The notes under the pieces: model-generated
Database searches by the model: none
What the model was told of the DNA's origin: nothing
What the model saw: only the letters and a program-made list of their open reading frames with translations
Assembly: GCA_003049465.1 (NCBI GenBank)
Contig: PYSS01000006.1
Span: 509,040 to 573,039 of the forward strand
Reading direction: 5' to 3'
DNA: 64,000 nucleotides
From: Magnaporthiopsis rhizophila
Lineage: Eukaryota; Ascomycota; Sordariomycetes; Magnaporthales; Magnaporthaceae
Made by a program: the position numbers and the translations under genes
Shown: piece by piece, positions 1 through 12,147 of the stretch
How the letters are laid out: each line of letters begins with the position of its first letter
How positions within the stretch are numbered: the first letter of the stretch is position 1

Positions 1-1597
1 CTTCTCTAGAAGGTGAAGAAGAGCGGCTGCTGCTAAAGGCTTATACCAGCACGGAAGGACGCAGCCGGGCGGCGTAGACGAGGTGGAGGCCAACTTGAAA
101 CGAGATGGGCCAAGCAATTGGTGGGGTGAGATGCCGGAAACGGAAACGTGAGGCAGTGATTGATTTTAACGAGATATTCTCAGCAACCCGACGTCAGCGC
201 TGGCGGGGAGGTGTGGGCGGCCATAAAGGTGAGAGGGAGCGGCACGGAATGATGGCAGATAGATTTATTCTGGCATCCCTGGTCCATGTATCGGCCCACC
301 CACGGCCGCGGAATGGTCGCTGACGTTGGTACCGAAATAGCACATCGCCAGTGTCTGGCGCCAAATCTGACTGCAGCACTTGACGCTTCCCCACGCAGGT
401 GCCCTTACCCAGTCCAGATTTGGTTACCCGCATGCGTCTGCAGTAGACAAGCTTCGCAGCCCAAAACGACGTGTCTGGTGCTACCAGGGAGCTCGGGTTA
501 AGCGCGAGCCGCCCGACACAGCCACAGCCACGTCGGCTCGGATGGGCAAGCGACCGGTCCAATCCGCGCCGTGAATCGTCGCCAGTTGAGCGGCATGGCG
601 CGCTGCTGTTCCATACTGGGTCGCCTTTGCGCGTTTTATTTTGGAATGGACTACCACCCATCTGGTAAGCTTCTAGGTTTAGCGGGGCTGGCCACTTTGT
701 TTCTATCCGCAACCGCCAGTGCCGCCGTTGAAACTTTTTGGGCCAGGTGGGCATACAGAGGCCAAAGAAAGACAACAGCGCCCCAGTGCTGTGCTGCAGA
801 AATTTCGGGCAGCAGCCGGCCATAGCGGAAACGCTGGATCCGGGTGGCTGACGAGCGGCAGCGAGTGTTGCTGGCCTCGAGTTCATTGAGGGTGCGTGTA
901 CGACGGTGATTGTCTGTGGGGACGGGTCCGGGACTTGGAATCTGCCAGCAACCTGAACCCTGGCAAACCCTGAAGCAACGGCTTCCGCGTGGGCTGAACA
1001 GAACGGCTGTCAGAACTGCCGTCGCGGCCGAGCGCATGGCTCATCAACATCGCATTCCTTTTCATTTTCGCCCTGGTACCTCCCCGGGAGCACCAGCGTT
1101 CCGGGACACTAGCACCTTGGCGGTGTTATTCCGAGGAAGGCCTCCAGTACGAGCAATCAGTTTGTAGTTGACTATTCTTTCCATCCTTGGATCGCCGCCC
1201 AAAATAGTAGCATCTCTGTTTGTGGTGGTACCCACACCACCAACAGCTCCGCCGCCCGCATCTCACCCCCCCTGGCCAGAGGGATGTGACTGGACCCTGG
1301 CTGCATGTCCCTCCCGCTGCACATGCGATGACCTCCAATGGGATGGATATACTCGCATCAGTCTTGATAAATCCATCCCATCCCGCCTCGATGTTGTTGA
1401 TCATGAGCCTCCTCCTCACCCCAGTGTTCATCCCATACTTAATCTGAACTACATCCAGGCTCCTGTTCTTGACATCTACCGGGAGCACCATTTGCCAGCT
1501 GGCATATCACACATCGGAAGCCACATCTTCCTCAGCAAAACTTCGTTTCCGTTTTCCTTTGTTCTTCCATTCTAGACATATACACACACAGCCCAAG
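1..1597. other. Intergenic region, no supportable gene
   Basis: I see no convincing gene here. The open frames are short, overlap on several strands and have no recognisable domain or signal peptide. The last ~150 bases are pyrimidine-rich with a short ATACACACACA run just before the cupredoxin start codon, which fits a promoter and 5' leader for that gene. No clear TATA box is seen. Confidence 0.5.
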
Positions 1598-3698
1598 ATG
1601 CGCTTCTCATCGAGGTTAACCCTCCTCCCAGTCGCCCTCCTCACCAGCGTCGCTCATGGAAAGGAGTGGATCGTCGCTGTTGGCAAGGGCGGGCAGCTAA
1701 AGTTTGATCCCGAGGTCATCCCCGACGCAAAGCAGGGAGACACAGTCACCTACCAGTTCTACGCAAAGAACCACAGTGTCGTTGCCTCGACGTTTGGCGA
1801 ACCCTGCAAACCGCTGGAAAAGGAACTCATATTCTCAGCTTTCGTGCCCACAAATTCCCCCGACGTGCCCTCGACGACCAGCTTCACCATCACCATCAAG
1901 GACAACAAGCCGCTATGGTTCTACTGCGCGCAGGGCAACCACTGCCAGCAGGGCATGGTCCAGTCCATCAACGCGTAAGTCTCTCTATACCTGCCTTCCC
2001 CCTGGTGACACTTGTCTGACACCGCACGATAATAGTCCCGCGAATGGCCCTGGAAACACCCACGAAGAGTTCAAGAAGAAGGCCAAGGATGTCGCTGCCA
2101 CCATTGCGCCTCCCGGAGGACCTCCGGGAGGACTGCCTGTCGGTGGTGAGCGGATCGCAAAGGTCGAGGTTGGCGGCTCAAATGGTTCATTCACCTTCAC
2201 TCCCAACAATCTCATTGAGCCTAAGGGTACCGTGGTGCAGTTTAGCTTCAACCCGGCAGTAAGTCTATACACCACGACAGCCTCATGTATGGGAAGCATA
2301 GTCTAACCGAGGCATTTCTACCCGCAGAACCACTCGGTTGTCCAATCTTCATTCGACAAGCCCTGCGTGCCTCTAGAGGGTGGCGGCTTCAGCAGCGGCT
2401 TCATTCCCACTCAGGTCCGCCCGTCCGGAGCTCTCTTCAACATCAAGGTGACCGACGAGAAGCCCATCTGGTTCTACTGCGGCCAGGGCAAGCACTGCCA
2501 AAGCGGCATGGTCGGCAGCGTCAACGCTCCTGCTCAGGGCAACACTCTCGCAGCCTTCACCGCCAACGCCAAGAGCGTTAGCACAAGCAGCATCCCGCCC
2601 AGGGCTCCCCAGGGCGGCACTCTGGTCGTCAACGGCACCAACGTGGCCAGCTTTGGTGGCGGCAACGTCCTCAACTTCCAACCCGCCGACAAGGGCGTCA
2701 TCGGCAACATCCCCAAGCCCGGCGAGAACATGACGGGCATCGTCTACGACATGGCCGGTGGCCGGCAGCCCATCAACTACGGCTTCGCGCCGCAGATCTC
2801 GGACGACGCCGCGGAGCTGCTCCAGCTCGTGCTGTTCCTCGACAACGTCGTGCTCAACGTCCTCTGGACCGGCTTCGACAAGCTCAAGGCCTCGGGCGCG
2901 GGCGGCTGGGCCGGCGTGTACCCCAAGTCAATCGTCAGCACCATCGGCAGCATGGCGGCGCAGGCGCTGGTGCACCGGCAGACGGCGACCGACTCGCTGC
3001 AGAACTACAACAAGCGCGTGCCCGACGCGTGCCCGGTCCGCAGCGGCGCCGTCGGCGGCGACAGCGTCGGGGAGTGGTTGCAGACGGTGCAGCAGCTCAT
3101 CACGGTCCAGATCGGCGTGCTGACCGACGTCATCACGCTCGTGTCCGCGTCCGACCCTTGGCTGGTGCCCGCGCTCGCGACGCAGATCGGCGCAAAGGCC
3201 CGCATGAGCGGCATGATGAACATGATGCAGAACCACAAGGCCGCCGCGTCGCCGCGCGAGGCCCTCCTGCCCGCGCGCCTGGGGTACGCCTACGTCAAGA
3301 ACCGGTTCGTCGACGGCGACTGCGCCGGCGGTCTGCCCGCTGGTGGCAAAGTCCTCGGCGGTGCTGACGGCAAGGTGTTGCCGCCGCTGGTGTTCACCGA
3401 CAAGCACCGGATCGGCGGCAGCGCGGGCGACCAGATCAACGCCGTCACGGTGCGCATCCCGCCCGAGGCGGGCCAGGACCAGCAGCTGTACATGGCATGG
3501 ATCGGCGCCTGGGGCGGCCTGCAGTTCACCACGGTGCTGCGCAGCAACGGGTTCGCGCCCGTGCCCGACGGCATGTACGGCAACCTGTATGGTGTTCTGA
3601 CTACCAAGTCGGGCGTCCGCCTGCAGGAGGTTGCCAGCGTTGCAATCGCCGGGCCAGAGCCGTTGTGGGTCAGCGACCCGAATGGATGGGGAAGTTAA
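1598..3698 (+). CDS. Secreted tandem cupredoxin protein with a ferritin-like helical C-terminal half
   Basis: Three exons (1598-1974, 2036-2258, 2338 corrected to 2328-3698) splice in frame to 656 aa; the introns carry GTAAGT donors and TAG/CAG acceptors. The first ~20 residues form a signal peptide ending near VAHG. Two cupredoxin domains follow. Copper-ligand-like residues are His59, Cys110, His115 and Met120 in the first (FYCAQGNHCQQGM) and His202, Cys251, His256 and Met261 in the second (FYCGQGKHCQSGM). From about residue 290 the protein becomes a long Ala/Leu-rich helical region (QISDDAAELLQLVLFLDNVV) resembling the ferritin-like domain of fungal secreted proteins. Extracellular copper binding or redox activity is inferred; substrate and partners are unknown. 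Cupredoxins of this type are common in ascomycete secretomes. The cupredoxin call is firm and the C-terminal call is tentative. A T-rich tract lies just past the stop. Confidence 0.85.
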
Positions 3699-4487
3699 AA
3701 CGGCGCGTCAGCTCTCCGCCTTTCCAGCCTTTTTCTTTTTCTCTCTTTTTTTTTCTTCTTTCTTTTTTTTTCTTCTTTCTTTTTTTTTCTGTATAATGCA
3801 GTTGTCATTTGATTGCATCATACGTCTACATATTTAGCTGGCTACGCATTACCACCGCAGGAGTCGGTGCGGCATAGAGACATGGGGGTTTTGGGCGTTT
3901 GGATCATGGTATTTGCTCAGGTATAAGCAATTGTGTCATTAATGCAGAATTCATTATGGACCCTCCTGCCAGCACTTTCCTCTGACGATCAGCCCCATAT
4001 CCGGGTCGACTATTGGCGCGCCCACACGTGGCCGCTGGGCTCCAATGTCCGGTTCGGACTCCGCCTGCCAGCAAGGCACACTCACAACTCACCGTTTGCC
4101 CGCCCAGGCTAAGCGCTTTGTCGTGGAGGCCCAAAATGTTGGGCTGGGGCTTGCTCTGCTGGCTTGGGGTAGGCCGCTGCTGCCCGCAGCCAGGGGTTGG
4201 AAAATCCATACGCAGAGAGAGCTCGCATCCGGAAGCCTGCAAGTGCGTGGAGCGATGCGGTTGGCTGCCTTGACGACCGCTCATGCAGGGGCCATTGGAG
4301 AAAATGGGATTTTCGCCTTGGGCTTCAATGGCCAAGCGGATACAAGAGGAAGCGGTGTCGTCGGCCCATTCCTCCATCTCCCTTGCTCCTACATGTCCCT
4401 CCATCCCGACCGCCCTTCGTCGTCGCCTCCTAATCACTGGGAAAATTTGGTTTTTTCAGCCAATATCCCACCAGTAGGAATCCCGTC
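3699..4487. other. Intergenic region with long pyrimidine tract
   Basis: The first 100 bases after the cupredoxin stop are a nearly pure T/C tract (about 3721-3790), probably in its 3' UTR or terminator. The remainder is the presumed promoter and leader of the NLR gene at 4488. No TATA box is obvious and the short ORFs here are not convincing. Confidence 0.5.
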
Positions 4488-7400
4488 ATGGGGGCTCCTT
4501 CCGAGGCAGGCGGCGAGGAGAGACGCCGGAAGCGCGACCGGCTGCGGACGTTGTTGGGGATATCTCGCCCGTTCTTTCGCCGGCGGTCCAAGTCCAGTGG
4601 ACCGCCTGCATCCGGGGCAAGGGATGGACCCCCGATCGCCAGCAGCCAGTCTGTGGTTTCCATCGCGCTCTCTCCCGCCGTGACACAGAGTCCTTCGCCC
4701 TCGTACACGAGCGCGCCTGCTCATGTCACCTATCCTTCCGTTCCGCCCTTCCTTCCGCTCACTCCTCCGCCCGCTCAAGATGCCAGCATCTCTGTGCCGC
4801 CCTCTGTGCCGCACCTTCTCCCACCCACTCCTCCGCTTGCGCAAGATCCCATCATCTTTTTGCCACCCGCTTTACCGCCCTCTGCGCCGCGCATTCTCCC
4901 GCCCCCTGCTGCGTCCGGTCAAGATGTCAATATCTCTGTCCCGAACACGGTGCGGTATACTGTTCAACCCACTGTTCGACACATCGTCCAACCCACCGTT
5001 CCGGACACCGCCTCGCACATAGTTGCATCCACAGTCCAACCGACTGTTCCAGACGCCGTCCCGCGCCCAGTTCCACCCACAGTCTCCCCCGCTGTCTCGC
5101 CCATCGTCCAACCGACTGTTCGGCGCACCGACTCGCACAGAGTTCTATCCACAGTTCCCTCGCCCACCGTCCGGCCGACTGTTCCGGACACCGTCCAACC
5201 CACCGTTCCGTCCCACCCAGTTCCATCTACAGTCCCTCCCACTCACTCGCCCACCGTCCAACCGACTGTTCGGCACACCGTCTCGCATCGAGTTCCGTCC
5301 ACGGTTACCCACACGGTCTCGCCCACCCCCTCGCCCACCGTCCGATCGACTGTTCCGGCCACCATCTCGCGTACAGTTCCACCCGCTGTCTCACCCACAG
5401 TCCAACCCACCATTCCTGTCACTGTCCCGCACCCAGTTCCATCTACAGTCCCCCCGACTGTCTCGCCGGCCGTCCGGCCGGCTGTTCCGGCAACTGTCTC
5501 GCACGCCCCAGTCCCGCACACGGTCTCGCCCACCCTCCAATCATCGCACGCAGCTCCATCTACAGCCCGGCACACTGTCTCTCCCCATGGCACACCTCCA
5601 ACTGCCAACATCCCCGCTTCGGTCACAGTACCGACACCACAAGAACCAACAACGGAAGAAGCAACGACCGAAGAACTCACCACGGAGGAGGCAACAACGG
5701 ATGATGCATCCACAGACGAAGCATCATATGGGGTAGCAACCCCGGAAGAATCGACGCCGGGAGAGACACCACCGGAGGAACCAGCACCGGAAAAACCACC
5801 AGCAGAAGAAGCAGCACCAGAGGAACCAACCGCGGAACAAATTTCCCTTGATCTGCCGCAAAGCGAGTCCTTGAGGGTCTGGGGAGCTGCCTACCAGCAG
5901 CTAAAGTCAAGCAGTGAAACCGCGGCCCTTGTCGCTGAATATGAATTCATTCTCAAAGAGTTCGAGCCCGCCGCGGCACCTCTGCTGGACGACGGCGCCG
6001 TCCACAAGAGGCTTCAGGCAATGGACATTGTCATCAAGAAGGCAGGGACAAGCGAGGCCGGTGAAAAGGCCGCCGGAGCGACCGACGTCACCCTGTCTGT
6101 CCTCAATAAAATCAGGAGCACCGTCGCGGAGCTGGCTGCCACAAACCCAGTAGCTTGTTTCGCCTGGGCTGGCTTTTGCGTCATCACTCCGGTAAGTAGA
6201 AACCCGAGCATGCTGTCTTTTTGCCCTCTCCACTTTGCCTCATTCCCATCTCGTCGGAAATGGAACTGACACATTGAGATTGCAGAATCTACTTGCATCC
6301 ATCATGGAGACCGAGTGCATGAGTGACGGACTGGCCCATGTGTCAGACCGACTCACATGGTACATGGCGCTTGCGCAGGTGCTTCTCCGCGAGAATTGGA
6401 GAAACGATTACGAATTCCAAGACTTGCGGAGCGAGCTTGATGCCAGGTTGGCAAGGCTCTACAAGGACCTCCTGGAATTCGAGATGAGATGCGCCTGCGC
6501 CTCGCCATCGACGACGGCAGCAAAAGACCGCATGGGCTGGAGTGGCTGGAGCGACCTGGTGGATTCGATCAAGAAGGCAGAGGCTTCTCTCAGCAGCGAG
6601 ATCAGCCAGTACTCCACAGAGGCCGTGAAGGAACACCTCGGCAGCCTCGCCACGACATCTGAACAGACTCCAGACATCCAGCAGAGGATTTCCGAATCCC
6701 AAGGACAAGATGAAGATCGTGAGACAGAGAAAGCCAGGAACGAAACCATTCGGAGGTTCCAGGTTGTCAACTACGGCGACTCTTTGCGCGACGTTCCCGA
6801 GAGAGCGCAGGGAACTTGCGAGTGGATCGAACACAACGACACATATCGCCGGTGGGTTGCAAGCAGCGACGGCGATTCCCAACATCAGCGCCCGCGCTCC
6901 CGGCGGACGAGTTCGAGCCCGAGCCCCAGAGCCGCCCCAAAGGTGCTCACCATTTGCGCCCGTCCTGGATGGGGCAAGTCTGTTCTCGCCAGATTCATGG
7001 TAGAAACTCGGCTTCGGGAGGATCTGGGACCGGACCAGACCATCTGCTACTTTTTCTTCCGTTACGACCAGCCCGGAATGAACTCGGTCACCAATGCCCT
7101 CCACTCGATCATTCATCAGCTGCTTTGCCAGCAGACGCAGCTAGCCGACGTGGTGGAGAGTCGCGTCAAGCAACCTGGCCATGGCATCATGGGCGTCCAC
7201 CGCTTGGTCGAGACATTGCTTGACGCAGTGTCCAGTCCCAAAGCGCGGCCCGTGGTGTGCGTCATCGACGCGCTGGACGAGTGCCTACCGGATGAGTTGT
7301 CTGACATCGTCTACCTCCTGGAGTCAACACGATCTCACAATATCCGGTTTCTGCTCACGACCAGACCTTCGCCCGACGTCCTAACGACACTCAGGGACGA

Positions 7401-10400
7401 GCTCAGGGAGGCAACCCTGGAGACAATCTCGGCCGAGACATTTGAGCAGCGCGACATTCTCCGACGGGAGATCGAACCTGTCCTAGACCACAATCTCGCG
7501 ACGCTGGAGGGGAGGTTCGACGAGAAAACGAGGCTCAACGTGCGGAAGAAACTGCTGTCCGCCGAGGCTGACAAGGGCCAACGGACGTTTTTGTGGCTGA
7601 AGCTCGTCCATGAGAGCCTGAAAAGGTTGCATCTGAAGGAGGATGTCGACCACCTGCTGAATACGCTGCCAATAACACTGCATGGCGCCTACGACCTCCT
7701 CCTTTCTCGAGTGAAACCGGACCAGCGCCGAGGATTCGCCATCCTCCTGGACCTGGTCCTGGTGGCTGAGCGACCCCTGACCGTTGAGGAGGCCAGCGCT
7801 GCGGTCTGGCTTCGATTGCATCCCAAGACGCGGTCGCCGGCCCGCTTCGATCCCGATGGCGCCGCCGCTTTCCAGGCATGGATCCTCGACACCGGCGGCG
7901 GCTTCGTCTCTGTGTCGCACGGGCGACTGTACTTTCTGCACCAGACGTGCAAGGAGTATCTGCTGCGGGAGCCGGATGCGGTGGCATCTCCTTCCCACAG
8001 CGACTCAGCCACCTTTGCCGGCTCGACCACGGAGCCGCTGGCCCACGCTACAGCCGCCGAGTGCTGCCTGTTGTCTCTGCTCTTGCGGCCGTTCCCACCC
8101 AGTAGGCCCGGTTCGGGGTCATCTTTGCGACGGCGCAACACCCCACCCCCTGACGATGAGGGGAGCTCCGATTCTGGCGCAGAGAAAACCAATCCAGGCG
8201 ACCATAAGAATAGCTTCGTGGTGTATGCGACTGCATACCTCACGCACCATTTCAACCTATGCCAAAGATACGAGGCTGGCTCCGGAACCCTCATCGACAT
8301 AGACCCTTCGCTGCGGCCGAGTTACCTGGGGCTCTTCCGGCGCTATCTGCTTTCCGAAGGCTGTTGTCTCAGGGCCGTGGCTCCGGGATTTCCCTGTGAT
8401 AACGAGGCTGGACCGGAAAAAGTCGCCGAGAAATACCTTCTGGTTCTCCGGCACATACCAGCTTTTTACAACGATCCGTTACGGTTCGGCTACGGAGACA
8501 GCCAGCTTGCCCATCTCAGCCTCACGCCTGTCTTCATAGTGCTCTCCAACGAGTCCATTTGGTCGCCCAAGACTCCTCCGACAATGCGAGCAGCGGGGGC
8601 CCTGACTGGCAGCCTTCTTCTCTTTCGGGGTGACGAGGATGCTGGTGACTTGCAGAAGCCGGTCCAGCCCGTGGAGATAGTCGGCCATGGAGAATTCTCG
8701 GAACCCGTGCCCGCGCTCGCCAGGTACTTCACAAAGCAATCTACGCCGCTGCTGAGGGCGGCTGCCATGGATAGCTCACACATCGTGCGTTGGATCCTGG
8801 CCTTTGGCGTCAAGGCGTCCGGGACCTACAGGCACGGGGATGGCAACACCGTCTTGCACGCCGCCGTGCGACAGCCGTTCGTCAAGTCACACTCGGACAC
8901 GCTCAAGGTCCTCCTGGAGGCTGGGGCAGACCCGAATGTCGCCAACGGCAGCGGGCTCAAGGCGATCACATGCGCCGCCGCGTGGCAGAACTGGGAAGCC
9001 GTCCGCCTCCTCCTAGCACATGGTGCCGACCCCAGTGGCGAGGACGGTGTCAGCGTGGGGACCACGCCTCTGCTTTCCGCCGTCAGATATCAGCGAGCCT
9101 TTGGAGGCAACCTGAGCATGATTAAGATGCTGCTAGACGCGGGAGCAGATCCGAACGGGGGGAATGTGCCCCCGATAGCCGGGGCGACGCCCGAGGTCAT
9201 GTCGCTGCTACTGGAGCGTGGGGCAAAAGGCAGCCCGGGCAAGGAGAGCGGGCATGACACAGCCCTACACGCCCTGATGTACCAGCTTGGGGACAGGTGG
9301 CTTGGCTTCCAAGCACCCCATCGCATCACCAAGTTGATCCACAACCTTGTCAAGGCTGGGTGTCCGCCAGGTCGGCATGGCGCAGAAGGCCTCACGCCCC
9401 TGCAGTCCATGTTCGACTCGGTGCCATCCGGTTACTCACACGAGGGCCGCCTGTATGGCCCTTACCCGTTTGTCGAGTGTATCGATGCTCTGTGCGCCCC
9501 CGGTGCAGACGTCAACTCGCGCTCCAGGAGATTCGCCGACACGGTGGTGCATTTCGCCTGCATCGCCCCGATCCCCGAGGCTGAGCTTGGGCCGGTATTC
9601 CAAGCTCTCGCCAAACACGGGGCGGACTTTGGCGCGCGGGACTCGGCGGGCGACACGGCACTGCACGCTCTCGCATGGCGGTCCGGGGAAGATTCTTGCC
9701 GCGACAAGGCTGGGCGTGCTAGGGCGCTCCTCCAAACCGTCCTCCCGGACCCAAACAAGGCGGATGCGCTCTCCATGGCAACCGCTTCAGAGATCGTCAA
9801 CGCGCGGAACAGACGGGGTCAAACCGCCCTCCAGATTGTCTGCCGCGAGCGGACGCCGGATCAGGGCATGCTAGAGTGGTGCCGAACCCTCCTGGCTTGG
9901 GGGGCAGATGCCAAGGGCCGCGACAGTGGGGGCAACACGCTCCTCCACGCCCTCGTCATCAATGCCCACGCCTCCCCGACCGGCGGACTTGACAGGAGCG
10001 ATTTGGACGACATACTGGACCTCCTGATAGCACGAGGCCCGGGGTCGGCGGCCTGCAATGCCGTCAACGCACTGGACGGCCGCGGCAGGACGGCGCTCCA
10101 CGTTGCTTGCGGGGAGCACAGCAGCATCGACGCGGCGCTGGCCTGGTGCCGGGAGCTCCTGGACCGAGGGGCGGACGCAAACATCCTAGACAACAAGGGC
10201 GCCTCGGTTCTTCATGCGCTCGCACAGCGCGGCCGTATTGACGACGCGCCCACGACCTTCGCGTCGGTCGCGAAGCTGCTGGCGTCGCGCGGCGTCGGCC
10301 TCGCAGCCCGAGACCGCTGCGGCAGAACGGCGCTCCACGTCGCCTGCTCCACGGTGCAGCAGCTGGTCATCCTGCGCCACCGCGCCCATGCCCTCTTGGC

Positions 10401-10911
10401 CCTCGGTGCGGACGCGGACGCCCGCGACGACACGGCCGCTTCGCCGCTGCACGCCCTCGCCAGCAACGGCGGGCTGATGCGGGAGTTCCGGCGTCTGCCC
10501 CAGGACGGCCTGGACGACGTTGTCAAGCTGCTGGTCTCCCGCGGCGCCGATCTGGCCGGGCGGGATTGGGAGGGCAAGACCTTCTTTGACCACATGCTCG
10601 AGGTTGGTCCCAAGTTTGTCGGGATCTACAAGTATTCCAAGCAAGGCGGGCAGGACGTCGCGGAGCTGCTGGCGTCGCGCGGCGCGACGCGGACTGCTGC
10701 ACGAGACGGCGAGGGCGACGGGAAGGGGAAGCCGGCCTTTGAGCATAGACTGGAGGGTTGGCACGATGGAATTGGAAAAGCGAGCAACTGGGGCGTTGAG
10801 GATGAGGATTCGACTTTTCCGAACCTTGACCGGTGGTTGTTTGGTCAGCAGGAGTACTTGGATTGGAGGCACAAGCACTTTCCGCAGCTGCCTCTTTCGC
10901 CTTCCCTCTAG
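4488..10911 (+). CDS. NLR-type STAND receptor: repeat-rich N-terminus, NACHT_N, NACHT, ankyrin repeats
   Basis: Two exons (4488-6191 and 6286-10911) join in frame across a 94-bp intron (GTAAGT...TGCAG) to give 2109 aa. Residues ~1-60 are basic. Residues ~145-385 are a degenerate 4-residue repeat of the type x-T-V-P, followed by an acidic Thr/Glu/Pro stretch to ~450. From ~460 a segment starting RVWGAAYQQLK resembles the N-terminal domain of fungal NWD-type NACHT proteins. The NACHT core has Walker A RPGWGKS (~794-800) and Walker B VVCVIDALDEC (891-901), then LLTTRPSPDV. Ankyrin repeats (NTVLHAA, RTALHVACGEH, GASVLHALAQ) run from ~1420 to ~2000. Such proteins are nucleotide-dependent cytosolic receptors implicated in fungal non-self recognition and regulated cell death. 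A repeat-rich extension ahead of NACHT_N is unusual. The ligand is unknown. The P-loop, Walker B and frame are intact, so the gene looks functional. Confidence 0.9.
4951..5620 (+). repeat. Degenerate 12-bp (4-codon) tandem repeat coding for Thr-Val-Pro motifs
   Basis: Within exon 1 of the NLR gene the DNA repeats units such as ACCGTCCAACCG and ACTGTTCCGGAC. The protein shows a 4-residue period in which Thr-Val or Pro-Val recurs, as in QPTVRHTVSP. Roughly fifty units are present and none are exact over long distances, so the array has diverged but kept its reading frame. Confidence 0.8.
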
Positions 10912-11005
10912 AAGGTTGGGGACAAGAAGAAAAGGGCAGAGGCCGGAGATGGTGAGCTTACAACGCCCGATTCTTTGAGGACGGGATGGGGCTACAATCT
11001 TGGGG

Positions 11006-11128
11006 ATTTCCTTTGTCATCTACCAGAACCCATACAACCATACGAGATTTCCTTTGTCATCTATCAGCACAGATACAGCCATTCGAGATTTCTTTTGTCA
11101 TTTATCAGAATGCATACAATCATAGCCA
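11006..11128. repeat. 41-bp direct tandem repeat, three copies
   Basis: Copies begin at 11006, 11047 and 11088 with the core ATTTCCTTTGTCATCTA, followed by CAG, ACA and CAACCAT-like blocks and CGAG. Copy 3 has mostly C-to-T differences (ATTTCTTTTGTCATTTA). The array lies about 100 bp after the NLR stop codon, so it may be in that transcript's 3' UTR or in the leader of the small ORF that follows. Confidence 0.85.
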
Positions 11129-11217
11129 AACAAGAATGTCAAACAGCCTCGTTCAACCCACTCCCACCTCTCCATTGCCTCCAGTCCCAAACGTAGATAA
11201 TCTCAAGATATCCAAAC

Positions 11218-11697
11218 ATGGCTCGTACCTCGGTTCGTCATCTGATAGGCCCTGGGTTGGCAAAGCACATTTTTGCCCGTCAAACTGCAATGCCCTCCCG
11301 TCGCTCACGGCCCATCACCCAGCCAAGCATGCCTGAACCTACCATTGACGACACGGACCTCGGGACTCTTCGCAGAAACATCCAGAAGACTCTGGACACC
11401 GCTGTCACCAAGACTGTTCCTCAGCCGTCTGGGGGACATTCCCGCCGGGAATCCGTCACTTGGTCCGGCGACCCCGCCTCACGTACGGCCCTAGACGCCT
11501 GCGTCGTCTCGGGGGATAATACCGAACCGGCCACCGGAAGAGTCAGGTTTCCCACCCTGTTGTCCCGGCGACAAAAGACCTCCCTCTCCCGCCCCAGCCT
11601 GCGTTTGCGGCTGCAGAAGCATGACGCCACGGAACCGGGCGACATTCGGATTTACACTGCCGTAATCTATCAACGGGTGTGCTTAAACAAAGCATAA
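11218..11697 (+). CDS. Weak candidate small protein, unrecognised
   Basis: An uninterrupted 159-aa frame starts with ATG at 11218. It is rich in Arg, Ser and Thr and has no signal peptide, transmembrane helix or domain that I recognise. A segment around PTIDDTDLGTLRRNIQKTLD could form a helix. Codon use is not persuasive. It follows the 41-bp repeat array directly. It could be a real short gene or chance. Confidence 0.2.
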   Translation: MARTSVRHLIGPGLAKHIFARQTAMPSRRSRPITQPSMPEPTIDDTDLGTLRRNIQKTLDTAVTKTVPQPSGGHSRRESVTWSGDPASRTALDACVVSGDNTEPATGRVRFPTLLSRRQKTSLSRPSLRLRLQKHDATEPGDIRIYTAVIYQRVCLNKA

Positions 11698-12147
11698 CTC
11701 TCCCGCGTCACGTATACATAGGCTCGGCGCGGTTCAGCATTTACGGTGCGGGGCAGATGCAGGTGGCAATAGCCGTGGTTAAATAAACGGGTGCATGCGG
11801 AAGCACGTCAGGATGTGAGGGGTCTCGGCACAAGAGCAAGGAATACGGGTGGATGTCGGGATGGCGCGCTGTTGCGGCGGCCCCTGGCTCGCTAAATGTG
11901 CCGGCATGGCGTCCGGCAATTATCTATCAAGTCCCGGCTGCTTCGGCCTTGCCATCGGGTTGACGTCCCGGCTCTACGACTCCGCAGGAATGGTCATGGT
12001 CGATACCGATGGTATAGGCTGAACATGGCGCACCGCTTCGGATCCGTAAATAAGGAGAACCGCCCTTGACGGTTCATCTCAGTCGCCGTCGTTGTTTGCA
12101 CCTCTCTCAAACATTCCACGATACACCATACCATCCAAGATACCACC

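Larger units (their letters stand above)
10912..12147. other. Intergenic region downstream of the NLR gene
   Basis: It contains a three-copy 41-bp tandem repeat (11006-11128), a weak ORF at 11218-11697 listed separately, and, near 12045, an AAATAAGGAG stretch that may serve the promoter of the next gene. Nothing else is supportable. Confidence 0.5.

Noticed and set aside
3904..4437. A 177-aa minus-strand frame upstream of the NLR gene
   Set aside because: No recognisable motif; likely chance in GC-rich DNA.
4872..5713. Minus-strand frames with GWTVGETVGGTV repeats
   Set aside because: They are the antisense image of the Thr-Val-Pro repeat in the NLR gene; symmetric short repeats keep several frames open.
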